Shown: piece after piece, positions 8,854 to 16,251 of the stretch
How the letters are laid out: every line of letters starts with the position of its first letter
How positions within the stretch are numbered: the first letter of the stretch is position 1
The notes under the pieces: generated by a model
What the model saw: only the letters and a program-made list of their open reading frames with translations
Databases searched by the model: none
What the model was told of the DNA's origin: nothing
Position numbers and translations under genes: made by a program
NCBI RefSeq assembly: GCF_946221145.1
Contig: NZ_CAMIOH010000006.1
Coordinates: forward strand, 1-36,762
Reading direction: 5' to 3'
DNA from: an uncultured Paracoccus sp.
Lineage (GTDB): Bacteria; Pseudomonadota; Alphaproteobacteria; Rhodobacterales; Rhodobacteraceae
DNA: 36,762 nt

Positions 8854-8882
8854 TTGCATCCCCCTGACGGGGGGGCTAGATG
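8854..8882 (+). promoter_or_regulatory. Possible tRNA-Arg promoter
   Basis: TTGCAT (8854-8859), 17 bases, TAGATG (8877-8882), with the mature tRNA beginning 14 bases later. Only half of each hexamer matches consensus, but spacing and position fit. The spacer itself contains a CCCCC-TGAC-GGGGG inverted repeat that could also act as the 3' hairpin of the kinase mRNA. Confidence 0.4.
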
Positions 8883-8895
8883 ACCGCCCTACGAC

Positions 8896-8972
8896 GGACC
8901 CGTAGCTCAGCTGGATAGAGCACCAGACTACGAATCTGGGGGTCGGGCGTTCGAATCGCTCCGGGTCCGCCA
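8896..8972 (+). tRNA. tRNA-Arg (anticodon ACG)
   Basis: A complete 77-base cloverleaf: acceptor stem GGACCCG/CGGGTCC, D-arm GCTC-AGCTGGATA-GAGC, anticodon stem CCAGA/TCTGG with loop CTACGAA (anticodon ACG, read as ICG for CGN codons after deamination), T-arm with TTCGAAT loop, and an encoded CCA end. Its 3' end borders the gene-free strip and IS remnant. Confidence 0.97.
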
Positions 8973-9269
8973 TTTGAAACAAGGGCTTAGGCATCGCTGC
9001 CTTGGCCCTTTTTTCTTGCGGGCTACCACCAAGTGACATTTGGCATGACGCCCTGCCTCTGCTGGGGGGCTTTCCCCGTCCTGCGCGTGGCTGTCATGAA
9101 GTGGGCGGGTGATTCTGCCGGTTGGGTCACGGCACCGCAGGCAGGGCTGGACCAAGTGGACGGTCGGACCGATGGCCCGCATGGGTCCGGGCGGCAGTGA
9201 TGGGTGCGGGCAGGCCGGGCACGTGCCTGCGCCGATCCGTTCGAGATCGCGCGATGTTGCGGCGGCGCC
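8973..9269. other. Gene-free strip between tRNA-Arg and the IS remnant
   Basis: Apart from the terminator I find no credible gene, integrase fragment or tRNA 3' repeat. The short ORFs here have no recognisable family, no ribosome site and no codon pattern to support them. I could not find the left inverted repeat of the IS element in it. Confidence 0.5.
8981..9014 (+). terminator. Rho-independent terminator after tRNA-Arg
   Basis: AAGGGC (8981-8986) pairs with GCCCTT (9005-9010), with an inner AGGCA/TGCCT stem and loop TCGC, followed directly by a T-run (9009-9014). It lies eight bases after the tRNA and is the best U-tailed terminator in the window. Confidence 0.75.
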
Positions 9270-9908
9270 GTCGGCCATATTGCAAGGGCGGCACGGCGCG
9301 GCAGGATCAAGGCGCGGATCCTTTACAAGCGCCGCCCCGGAAGTTATGGCGGCAAGCCATCGGTCGTGGTCGAAACACCCTCGACCGGAAGTTCGACGTT
9401 GGGGCTCCTGGACAGGGTCTGGGTGACCGATATCACCTCCGTGCGGACGCAAGAGGGCTTCGCCTACCTCGCGGTGGTCATCGATCTCTATCCCCGGCGC
9501 GTGATCTGCTGGTCCATGCAGAGCCGTCAGACGACAGATGTCGTCCTGCAGGCCTTGCTGATGGCCGTCTGGCGGCGAAAGCCGAAGAACAAGGTGCTGA
9601 TCCATTCCGATCAGGGCAGCTAGTACACCAGTATGGATTGGGCTGCCTTTCTGCGGACCCACAATCTGGAGCATTCCCCGAGCCGCCGCGGCAACTGACA
9701 CGACAACGCAGTCGCCGAGAGCTTCTTCAACCTGCTCAAGCGCGAGGGGATCAGGCGCCGGGCTTACCGGAACCGCGAGGATGCAAGGCGGGATGTATTC
9801 GACTATATCGAGATGTTCCTCGACCCTAAGCGCAAGTATGCGAGGAACGGGGTGCAGTCGCCTGCCGAGTTCGACCGACGGCATGTGATGAGACGTGACG
9901 GTGTCTAA
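9270..9908 (+). pseudogene. IS3-family transposase orfB, decayed
   Basis: The conceptual product carries the DDE integrase core: RRPGSYGGKPSVVV, DRVWVTDIT with the first Asp, FAYLAVVIDLYPRRVICWSM, LIHSDQGS with the second Asp, and AVAESFFNLLKRE with the final Glu. It is broken at least four times. A one-base loss near 9373 shifts the frame, so that NTLDRKFDVGAP is read in another frame; a one-base gain near 9408-9412 restores it. TAG at 9621-9623 replaces the Gln after DQGS, and TGA at 9696-9698 replaces the residue in RGN-x-HDNA. The N-terminal part is absent. The pattern indicates an old inactive copy. Confidence 0.88.
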
Positions 9909-9926
9909 GAAACTCGGGGCTATTCA
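9270..9926 (+). mobile_element. Remnant of an IS3-family insertion sequence
   Basis: The right half of an IS3-type element. The right end reads, on the minus strand from 9926, TGAATAGCCCCGAGTTTC, an inverted-repeat style common to IS3-family elements (TGAA...GCCCCG..TTTC). The 5' half, orfA and the left inverted repeat are missing. The left boundary given is only where transposase similarity begins. The element cannot move by itself. Confidence 0.75.
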
Positions 9927-9984
9927 ATGGGCGTCGTCGACCTAGCCCGCATCAGGATATGGCTTTGCCATGTGTCAACATAAC

Positions 9985-10062
9985 CTAAAAAATTCCCGTC
10001 AGATACAGGATCACGATGACAATCACGGGCACACCCAGCCACCAGGCCACAAGACCTTTCAT
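9985..10062 (-). CDS. 25-residue membrane miniprotein
   Basis: A very short ORF: MKGLVAWWLGVP, then a hydrophobic run VIVIVILYL, ending TGIF. It would form one transmembrane helix with a positively charged N terminus. The ribosome site is the best in the window, AAAGGAGG with six bases to ATG 10062, which argues strongly that it is translated. It stands alone between the IS remnant and waaA. I do not recognise a characterised family, although small Trp-rich single-span proteins of this kind occur in Rhodobacteraceae; role unknown. ATGGC-AAA-GCCAT, a short hairpin, lies after its stop. Confidence 0.65.
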   Translation of the reverse strand: MKGLVAWWLGVPVIVIVILYLTGIF

Positions 10063-10187
10063 TAGAACCTCCTTTGGATGTTGTGCGGTTGCAGGGCTAA
10101 CGTGGGGTGGTTCTTTCGGTTCCGTGGGCCTTCATGGCAGAGGACTGCTGAGCTATAGCGGCAGGATCGTCCAGCCTGTGATGTGTC

Positions 10188-11393
10188 ATGATCTATCGTG
10201 CCCTTGCCCATGCCGTCGAAGCGGCCCTTCGCCTGCGTATCCTGGCAGGCGGGTCGGTGGGGCTGCGGCAGCGGCTGGCCCTGGATGCCATCGCGCCGGC
10301 CGACATCTGGATCCATGGCGCTTCTGTCGGCGAACTGACTTCGGCCCGCCCGGTGATCGAAGCCCTGTCCCGGAGCCATCGGGTGCTGGTGACGGCCAAC
10401 AGCGTCACCGGGCGGGACCGCGTTGCGGCCTGGGGGCTGGCGGTGCGCCTTGCGCCGCTGGACGTGCCGGGCGCCTTGGCGCGGTTTCTGGACCAGGTTC
10501 GGCCTCGGTTGCAGGTCACGGTGGAATCGGAGTTCTGGCCGCTGCGGTCGCAGGCCCTGGCCGCGCGGGACATCCCGCAGGCGGTGATCGGCGCACGGAT
10601 GTCGCAGCGGTCTGCCGGACGATGGGCGCGCCTGCCGGGGCTGATCGGGCCGACCTTGCACCGCCTTGCCGCCCTGTCCGCGCAGGATTCCGACAGCGAG
10701 TCGCGGTTGCGGGGGCTGGGCGTGCCCGCCGGGGCCGTCCTGCCGCGCCTGGACCTGAAACTGCTGACCCCTGCGGAAACCGTGCCGCCATCCCCTGACC
10801 CGGCGCGCGACCGGACGATGCTGGCCGCCTCGACCCATGAGGGAGAGGAGGCGGCGGTGCTGGATGCCTGGGCGCAGGCGCGGCGGGATCACCCCGATCT
10901 GCGGCTGATCCTGGCGATCCGCCATCCACCGCGCGGCGATGCGGTGGCGGGCCTGCTGGCGCAGCGGGGCATTGCCTTTGAACGGCGGTCTGCCGGGGGC
11001 AGTGGCGGCGATGTCCTTTTGGCGGATACGTTGGGGGAAATGGATCGCTGGTATGCGGCGGCAGGGCTGTGCTTCGTCGGCGGGTCGCTCACGGATCGGG
11101 GCGGGCATACGCCGTGGGAGCCGGCCGCTCATGGCTGCGCCATCCTGCATGGCCCGCATGTCGGCAATTTCCGCGATGCCTATGCGGTCCTGGACCAGGC
11201 GGGGGGTGCGTTCTGCACCGATGCGGCGGGGTTGGCCTTACAGGTTGCGCGGTTGGCGGGCGATCCGGCGCAGGCCCGGCGGATGGGGCAGGCGGCCCGC
11301 GCTGTGCTGGATGACCGGGCAGGCGATCCGGCGGCCCTGATCGCGCATCTGCAAAAGCTTGCAGGGACGCCGCGCCGACCCGATATGGAATAG
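10188..11393 (+). CDS. waaA: 3-deoxy-D-manno-octulosonic acid (Kdo) transferase
   Basis: Transfers Kdo from CMP-Kdo to the lipid A precursor at the inner membrane, linking lipid A to the LPS core. The 401-residue protein has the N-terminal glycosyltransferase motif WIHGASVGE (41-49, with the likely catalytic Glu49), ESEFWP at 113-118, and the nucleotide-binding C-terminal pattern FVGGSLTDRGGHTPWEPA followed by HGPHVGNF. Length is near the usual 400-430. The N-terminal membrane anchor is weakly hydrophobic. A possible promoter is TTCATG (10131-10136)/TATAGC (10154-10159) with 17-base spacing; the ribosome site is weak. The usual neighbour lpxK is not here. Confidence 0.93.
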   Translation: MIYRALAHAVEAALRLRILAGGSVGLRQRLALDAIAPADIWIHGASVGELTSARPVIEALSRSHRVLVTANSVTGRDRVAAWGLAVRLAPLDVPGALARFLDQVRPRLQVTVESEFWPLRSQALAARDIPQAVIGARMSQRSAGRWARLPGLIGPTLHRLAALSAQDSDSESRLRGLGVPAGAVLPRLDLKLLTPAETVPPSPDPARDRTMLAASTHEGEEAAVLDAWAQARRDHPDLRLILAIRHPPRGDAVAGLLAQRGIAFERRSAGGSGGDVLLADTLGEMDRWYAAAGLCFVGGSLTDRGGHTPWEPAAHGCAILHGPHVGNFRDAYAVLDQAGGAFCTDAAGLALQVARLAGDPAQARRMGQAARAVLDDRAGDPAALIAHLQKLAGTPRRPDME

Positions 11394-11415
11394 CGAAGGG
11401 AAAAGGGTTCGATCG

Positions 11416-11820
11416 ATGATCCGCTATGGTTTGCGCTGCGAGAATGGCCATGAGTTCGACGGCTGGTTCCGGTCGTCCGACGCGTTCGAGACGACCCGGG
11501 CGGCGGGTCATGTCGCCTGTACGCAATGCGGATCGGCCAAGGTCGAGAAGACCCTGATGGCCCCCTCGGTCGCCGCCAAGCCATCGGAACCCGCCCCTGG
11601 ATCGCCCGAAGCCGTGTTGCGTGCCCTGCGCGCGCAGGTTGAGGCGAACAGCGACTATGTCGGCCTGAAATTCGCGGACGAGGCCCGCGCCATGCATGAA
11701 GGCCGCGCGCCCGGCCGCGCAATCCACGGCGAGGCCAGGATCGAGGATGCGCGCAAGCTGCTGGAAGACGGCGTTCCGGTGGCGCCCTTGCCCTTCATTC
11801 CCAGACAAAAGGCGAATTGA
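11416..11820 (+). CDS. DUF1178 family zinc-ribbon-like protein
   Basis: A 134-residue cytoplasmic protein of the DUF1178 family, conserved in alpha- and betaproteobacteria and of unknown function. The N terminus MIRYGLRCENGHEFDGWF supplies Cys8 and His12 and CTQCG supplies Cys35 and Cys38, a probable zinc ribbon. The C-terminal half holds the conserved YVGLKFADEARAMHEG. ATG 11416 opens 22 bases after waaA, and the stop TGA shares its last base with the start of the next gene (TGATG), so the three genes are probably co-transcribed. Confidence 0.88.
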   Translation: MIRYGLRCENGHEFDGWFRSSDAFETTRAAGHVACTQCGSAKVEKTLMAPSVAAKPSEPAPGSPEAVLRALRAQVEANSDYVGLKFADEARAMHEGRAPGRAIHGEARIEDARKLLEDGVPVAPLPFIPRQKAN

Positions 11821-12452
11821 TGGCCATTCTGGTGACCGGCGCCAGCCGGGGGATCGGCCAGGCGCTGTCCGCGGCCTATGAGGCGGCGGGGCGCCGCGTG
11901 ATCCGCGCCAACCGCACCCCCCGGGGCGATGACTGGCGGCTGGACGTGACCCGGCCCGCCGATTTCGACGCACTGCGCGACCGGCTGGAGGGCGAGAGGC
12001 TGGAACTGCTGGTTTGCAATGCCGGCATCTTCAATGACGACGCGTCGGCGGATGCGCAGCGGGCCGCCGCGCTCTGGGCCGAGGCGTTCGCGGTCAATGT
12101 CACCGGCGCCTTCCTGACCGTGCAGGCCTGCCTGCCCGCATTGCGGCGCGGCGCCGGAAAGATCGCGTTGATCGGCAGCGCCATGGGGTCCGATCACCGC
12201 GCGCCGGGCGGATCCTATGCCTACCGCGCCAGCAAGGCCGCGCTGCTGAACCTGGGCCGCAATCTGGCGACCGACCTGGATCTGCCGGTGGGTATCTATC
12301 ACCCCGGCTGGGTCAGGACCGAGATGGGCGGGGCCGGGGCCGACATTGACGTGGCGCAATCGGTGGCGGGGCTGATGCAGCGATTTGACGAACTGGACGC
12401 GGGCGGCAGCGGCTGTTTCCGGTCCTTCGACGGCAGTTCGGTGCCGTTCTGA
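11820..12452 (+). CDS. Short-chain dehydrogenase/reductase family protein
   Basis: A 210-residue classical-type SDR. Cofactor motif TGASRGIG at 6-13, NAG at 67-69, catalytic Ser120, Tyr135 and Lys139 (YRASK). The small size and loss of the usual C-terminal substrate region resemble C-factor/CsgA-like SDRs. Substrate unknown. Coupled to the DUF1178 gene by TGATG. The TTG at 11817 is an alternative start one codon earlier. Confidence 0.9.
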   Translation: MAILVTGASRGIGQALSAAYEAAGRRVIRANRTPRGDDWRLDVTRPADFDALRDRLEGERLELLVCNAGIFNDDASADAQRAAALWAEAFAVNVTGAFLTVQACLPALRRGAGKIALIGSAMGSDHRAPGGSYAYRASKAALLNLGRNLATDLDLPVGIYHPGWVRTEMGGAGADIDVAQSVAGLMQRFDELDAGGSGCFRSFDGSSVPF

Positions 12453-12458
12453 GCCGCT

Positions 12459-12479
12459 GCGGTTTTCTGCCGCTTTTTT
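12459..12479 (+). terminator. Possible terminator after the SDR gene
   Basis: A short GCGG/CCGC stem with a T-rich loop is followed by six T residues (12474-12479), six bases past the stop codon. The stem is only four pairs, so it may be weak. Confidence 0.4.
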
Positions 12480-12485
12480 CCGCCC

Positions 12486-12512
12486 TTGCGGTTTCGGACC
12501 CCCGGCCATAAA
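12486..12512 (+). promoter_or_regulatory. Weak promoter-like sequence before lysC
   Basis: TTGCGG (12486-12491) and CATAAA (12507-12512), 15 bases apart (16 if ATAAAA is taken as the -10). Non-optimal spacing; offered only because a terminator-like hairpin precedes it and lysC follows 40 bases later. Confidence 0.3.
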
Positions 12513-12551
12513 AGCCGCGCCGAACAGGCAACCCCGGTCGGAGGCCCCGCG

Positions 12552-13808
12552 ATGCCGCTTCTGGTAATGAAATTTGGCGGCACGTCCGTGGCCGATCTTG
12601 ACCGGATCAAGAACGCCGCCACCAAGGTCCAACGCGAGGTCGAGCGCGGTTATGACGTGATCGTCATCGTCAGCGCGATGTCGGGCAAGACGAACGAACT
12701 GGTGGGCTGGGTCGAACAGACATCGCCGCTGTTCGACGCGCGCGAATACGATGCCGTGGTCAGCTCGGGCGAGAACGTGACCGCCGGGCTGATGGCGCTG
12801 ACCTTGCAGGAAATGGGCACGCCCGCGCGCAGCTGGCAGGGCTGGCAGGTGCCGATCAACACCACCTCGGCGCATAGCTCGGCCCGGTTCGTGTCGATCC
12901 CGCGCGACAATATCGACCAGAAATTCGCCGAAGGCATGAAGGTCGCCGTGGTCGCGGGATTTCAGGGTGTCTCGCCCGAAGGGCGCATCACCACGCTGGG
13001 CCGGGGCGGGTCGGACACCACCGCCGTGGCCTTTGCCGCAGCCTTCGGCGCGGAACGCTGCGACATCTATACCGATGTGGACGGCGTCTATACGACCGAT
13101 CCGCGCATCACGTCCAAGGCCCGCAAGCTGGAAAAGATCGCCTTCGAGGAGATGCTGGAACTGGCATCCCTGGGCGCCAAGGTCTTGCAGACCCGGTCGG
13201 TCGAACTGGCAATGCGCTATAAGGTGCGGTTGCGTGTGCTATCCTCGTTCGAGGACACGGACGAAAACTCCGGCACCCTGGTCTGCGATGAGGGAGACAT
13301 CATGGAATCGAAAGTCGTCAGCGGCGTCGCCTATTCGCGCGACGAGGCAAAGATCACCCTGGTCACGGTCGAGGATCGGCCGGGCATTTCCGCCGCCATC
13401 TTCGCGCCGCTGGCGGATGCGGGCGTGAACGTGGACATGATCGTCCAGAACATTTCCGAAAAGGATTACGAGGATCACCCCGGCTCGGTGACCGACATGA
13501 CCTTTTCGGTTCCGATCAATCAGGTCGAACGCGCCAAGCGCGCCATGGAAGAGGCCAAGGCCGCTGGCACCATCGCCTATGACGAACTGGTGGTGGATAC
13601 CGAGGTCGCGAAGGTGTCGGTGGTCGGCATCGGGATGCGCAGCCATGCCGGCGTGGCGGCGAAGATGTTCAAGGCGCTTGCTGACGAAAACGTCAACATC
13701 AAGGTCATTGCAACCAGCGAGATCAAGATTTCGGTGCTGATCGACCGCAAATATATGGAATTGGCAGTGCAGGCGCTGCATGATGCCTTTGGCCTGGAAG
13801 CGGCCTGA
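12552..13808 (+). CDS. lysC: Aspartate kinase
   Basis: Phosphorylates L-aspartate, the first step towards lysine, threonine, methionine and diaminopimelate. The 418-residue protein opens with MPLLVMKFGGTSVADLDRI (kinase motif KFGGTSV at 7-13), has VSAMSGKTNELVGW and GRGGSDTTAVAFA, then YTDVDGVYTTDPR, and ends with two ACT domains (about 265-418; EDRPGISAAIF and VGIGMRSHAGVAAKMF) that bind feedback inhibitors. ATG 12552 has GGAGG nine bases upstream. No lysine riboswitch is visible, so control is probably allosteric. ptsP follows after 61 bases, a common pairing in alphaproteobacteria. A CCTGCC/GGCAGG hairpin lies in the gap. Confidence 0.96.
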   Translation: MPLLVMKFGGTSVADLDRIKNAATKVQREVERGYDVIVIVSAMSGKTNELVGWVEQTSPLFDAREYDAVVSSGENVTAGLMALTLQEMGTPARSWQGWQVPINTTSAHSSARFVSIPRDNIDQKFAEGMKVAVVAGFQGVSPEGRITTLGRGGSDTTAVAFAAAFGAERCDIYTDVDGVYTTDPRITSKARKLEKIAFEEMLELASLGAKVLQTRSVELAMRYKVRLRVLSSFEDTDENSGTLVCDEGDIMESKVVSGVAYSRDEAKITLVTVEDRPGISAAIFAPLADAGVNVDMIVQNISEKDYEDHPGSVTDMTFSVPINQVERAKRAMEEAKAAGTIAYDELVVDTEVAKVSVVGIGMRSHAGVAAKMFKALADENVNIKVIATSEIKISVLIDRKYMELAVQALHDAFGLEAA

Positions 13809-13869
13809 GATCCCCTGACGGCCTGCCATCGGACGGCAGGGGCATATCCCAAAGCAAGGCGAGCCGGCG

Positions 13870-16116
13870 ATGCAAGACCGCAAGGACAGCGACTCTCGCA
13901 AGTTGCTGCAACGGTTGAAGGAAATCCTGGGCGCCCCCGGCGGCGGCCAGGATCGGCTTGACCAGATCACCCATCACATCGCCGACTCGATGGGGACGCA
14001 GGTCTGCTCGATCTATCTGTTCCGCGATCCCAGCACGCTGGAACTGTGCGCGACCGAGGGGCTGCGGGCGGAATCGGTTCACCAGACCCGGCTGCGTCTG
14101 GGCGAGGGGCTGGTGGGCCGCGTGGCCCGCACCGGGCGCAACGTGAACACCGCCGACGCCCCGTCAGAACCCGGCTTCCGCTTCATGCCCGAAACCGGCG
14201 AGGAAGTGTTTCCCAGCTTCCTGGGCGTGCCGATCCAGCGGGTCGGTGAAAAGCTGGGCGTGCTGGTCGTGCAGTCGCGCGAGGCCCGGCAGTTTTCCGA
14301 AGACGACATCTATGGTCTGGAAGTCGTCGCCATGGTTCTGGCCGAGATGACGGAACTGGGCGCCTTCCAGGGCAGCCAGACCGACAGCCTGCCGCCCAAG
14401 CACCGCTTTCCGCTGATGATCCGCGGCGCCACCGGACAGGAGGGCGCGGCCGAGGGCCGGGTCTGGCTGCACGAGGCGCGGGTGGTCGTGACCAACCCGG
14501 TGGGCGACGATCCCGACCGGGAACGCGCCCGGCTGCACGAAGGCGTGGCCATGCTGCGCAACACCGTGGACACGATGGTCGCCGCCGCCGACATGGAAGG
14601 CGACAGCGAACATGCCGCCGTCCTGGAGACCTATCGCATGTTCGCCCATTCGCGCAGCTGGCTGAAGCGGATGGAGGAGGACATCCAGCTGGGCCTGTCG
14701 GCCGAGGCGGCGGTGGAAAAGGAACAATCGGCGGCGCGGGCGCGGCTGGAACTGTCTGCCGATCCCTATCTGCGCGACCGGCTGCACGACCTGGACGACC
14801 TGTCGAACCGGCTGCTGCGGATCCTGACGGGGCAGGGCACCAATACCGGTGCCGAAATGCCCGACAACCCGATCCTGGTCGCCCGCAACATCGGTCCTGC
14901 CGAACTGCTGGAATACGGCAGGCGCCTGCGCGGCGTCGTGCTGGAGGAAGGATCGGTCGGCAGTCATGCGGCCATCGTCGCGCGCGCTCTGGCGATTCCG
15001 CTGATCATCCACGCCTCGCGCATCACGACCGAGGCGCTGAACGGCGACACGATCATGATCGACGGCGATCAGGGCATCGTCCACCTGCGCCCCGAGGAAA
15101 GCGTCTACAAGGCCTTTCTGGACAAGATCGCCATGCAGGCCGAGGCGCAGAACCGCTATGCCAGCCTGCGCGGTCTGCCTGCGACGGGCACCTGCGGCAC
15201 CACGGTGCAGCTTTACATGAATGCGGGCCTGATGGCCGATCTGCCGTCGCTGAGCGGTTCGGGCGCCGAGGGCGTCGGCCTGTTCCGCACGGAATTGCAG
15301 TTCCTGATCCGCAACCACGTGCCCCGCCGGGGTGAGCTGGCCGAATTGTATCGGCGGGTTCTGGACAATGCGCACGGCAAGCCGGTCATGTTCCGCACCC
15401 TGGACATCGGGTCGGACAAGGTTCTGCCCTATATGAAGCCGCAGGACGAACCGAACCCGGCAATGGGCTGGCGCGCGATCCGGGTGGGCCTGGACAAGCG
15501 CGGCGTGCTGCGGATGCAGTTGCAGGCGCTGATCCGCGCGGCGGTGGGGCGGCCCCTGCACGTCATGTTCCCCTTTATCGCCGACATCGGCGAATACGAG
15601 GCTGCCTATAAGGTCCTGATGCAGGAACTGTCGCGCGAACAGCGTGTCGGCCATCCGATGCCCAGCGACATCCGCGTCGGCGCGATGCTGGAAACGCCGT
15701 CTCTGGCCTTTGCCCCCAAACGGTTCTTCGAGATGTGCGATTTCATCTCGATCGGCGGCAACGACCTGAAGCAGTTCTTCTTTGCCGCCGACCGCGAAAA
15801 CGAACGGGTGCGGCGGCGCTATGACACGCTCAGTTCGCCCTTCCTGCTGCTGCTGCGCCAGATCATCGCCCGCTGCGAAGAGGCGCGCGTGCCGCTGTCC
15901 TTCTGCGGCGAGGATGCGGGCCGCCCGGTCGAGGCGCTGACCTTTGCCGCCCTGGGCATTCCGCGCCTGTCGATGCGCCCGGCATCCATCGGGCCGGTCA
16001 AGCATCTGATCCGCCGGGTATCATTGGCCGACCTGGGCCGGCTGATCGACGAAAGGCTGGATGCGGGCCAGGCGAACCTGCGCCAGCCCATCACCGAATG
16101 GCTGGCGCAGCAATAG
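13870..16116 (+). CDS. ptsP: Phosphoenolpyruvate-protein phosphotransferase PtsP (EI-Ntr)
   Basis: First enzyme of the nitrogen PTS: takes phosphate from phosphoenolpyruvate and passes it to NPr. The 748-residue protein has an N-terminal GAF domain (about 25-170), the HPr-binding helical region, the swivelling phosphohistidine domain with GSVGSHAAIVARAL (His366), and the C-terminal TIM-barrel with GAEGVGLFRTELQF, TLDIGSDKVLPY, ISIGGNDLKQF and the catalytic cysteine 679 in FCGEDAGR. The GAF domain distinguishes it from sugar-PTS enzyme I. The partners ptsO and ptsN are not in the window. Starts at ATG 13870 with AAGGCGAG upstream. Confidence 0.96.
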   Translation: MQDRKDSDSRKLLQRLKEILGAPGGGQDRLDQITHHIADSMGTQVCSIYLFRDPSTLELCATEGLRAESVHQTRLRLGEGLVGRVARTGRNVNTADAPSEPGFRFMPETGEEVFPSFLGVPIQRVGEKLGVLVVQSREARQFSEDDIYGLEVVAMVLAEMTELGAFQGSQTDSLPPKHRFPLMIRGATGQEGAAEGRVWLHEARVVVTNPVGDDPDRERARLHEGVAMLRNTVDTMVAAADMEGDSEHAAVLETYRMFAHSRSWLKRMEEDIQLGLSAEAAVEKEQSAARARLELSADPYLRDRLHDLDDLSNRLLRILTGQGTNTGAEMPDNPILVARNIGPAELLEYGRRLRGVVLEEGSVGSHAAIVARALAIPLIIHASRITTEALNGDTIMIDGDQGIVHLRPEESVYKAFLDKIAMQAEAQNRYASLRGLPATGTCGTTVQLYMNAGLMADLPSLSGSGAEGVGLFRTELQFLIRNHVPRRGELAELYRRVLDNAHGKPVMFRTLDIGSDKVLPYMKPQDEPNPAMGWRAIRVGLDKRGVLRMQLQALIRAAVGRPLHVMFPFIADIGEYEAAYKVLMQELSREQRVGHPMPSDIRVGAMLETPSLAFAPKRFFEMCDFISIGGNDLKQFFFAADRENERVRRRYDTLSSPFLLLLRQIIARCEEARVPLSFCGEDAGRPVEALTFAALGIPRLSMRPASIGPVKHLIRRVSLADLGRLIDERLDAGQANLRQPITEWLAQQ

Positions 16117-16193
16117 GCGGAAAGCCGCGAAACCGGGCATGGTCCGGGCTGCCACGGCAGCCAGGGCTGGTCCGGCGGCCTGCGGCTTGCGCC

Positions 16194-16222
16194 TTGCTGC
16201 GGCCCCGCAGCATCCTTATAGT
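16194..16222 (+). promoter_or_regulatory. Probable promoter of the opgGHC operon
   Basis: TTGCTG (16194-16199), 17-base spacer, TATAGT (16217-16222; five of six consensus bases). The start site would be near 16229, about 23 bases before opgG. A GCTGC/GCAGC inverted repeat (16197-16213) overlaps the -35 and spacer, and a GGCTGC-CACG-GCAGCC hairpin (16147-16162) after ptsP could end the upstream transcript. Confidence 0.55.
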
Positions 16223-16251
16223 GAAACGGTTTTTGGCAAGCATCACCTGAT

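Noticed and set aside
8973..9269. Genomic-island attachment site at tRNA-Arg
   Set aside because: No integrase gene and no second copy of the tRNA 3' end in the window; only an IS relic is present.
8973..9269. Left inverted repeat of the IS3 element
   Set aside because: No TGAA..GCCCCG-type match to the right end found by eye, so the element is taken as 5'-truncated.
12453..12551. Lysine riboswitch before lysC
   Set aside because: Only 99 bases, part of it a terminator-like hairpin; no room for the five-helix aptamer.
14164..16005. 613-codon minus-strand ORF inside ptsP
   Set aside because: Reverse-frame shadow of ptsP; no domain, no ribosome site.
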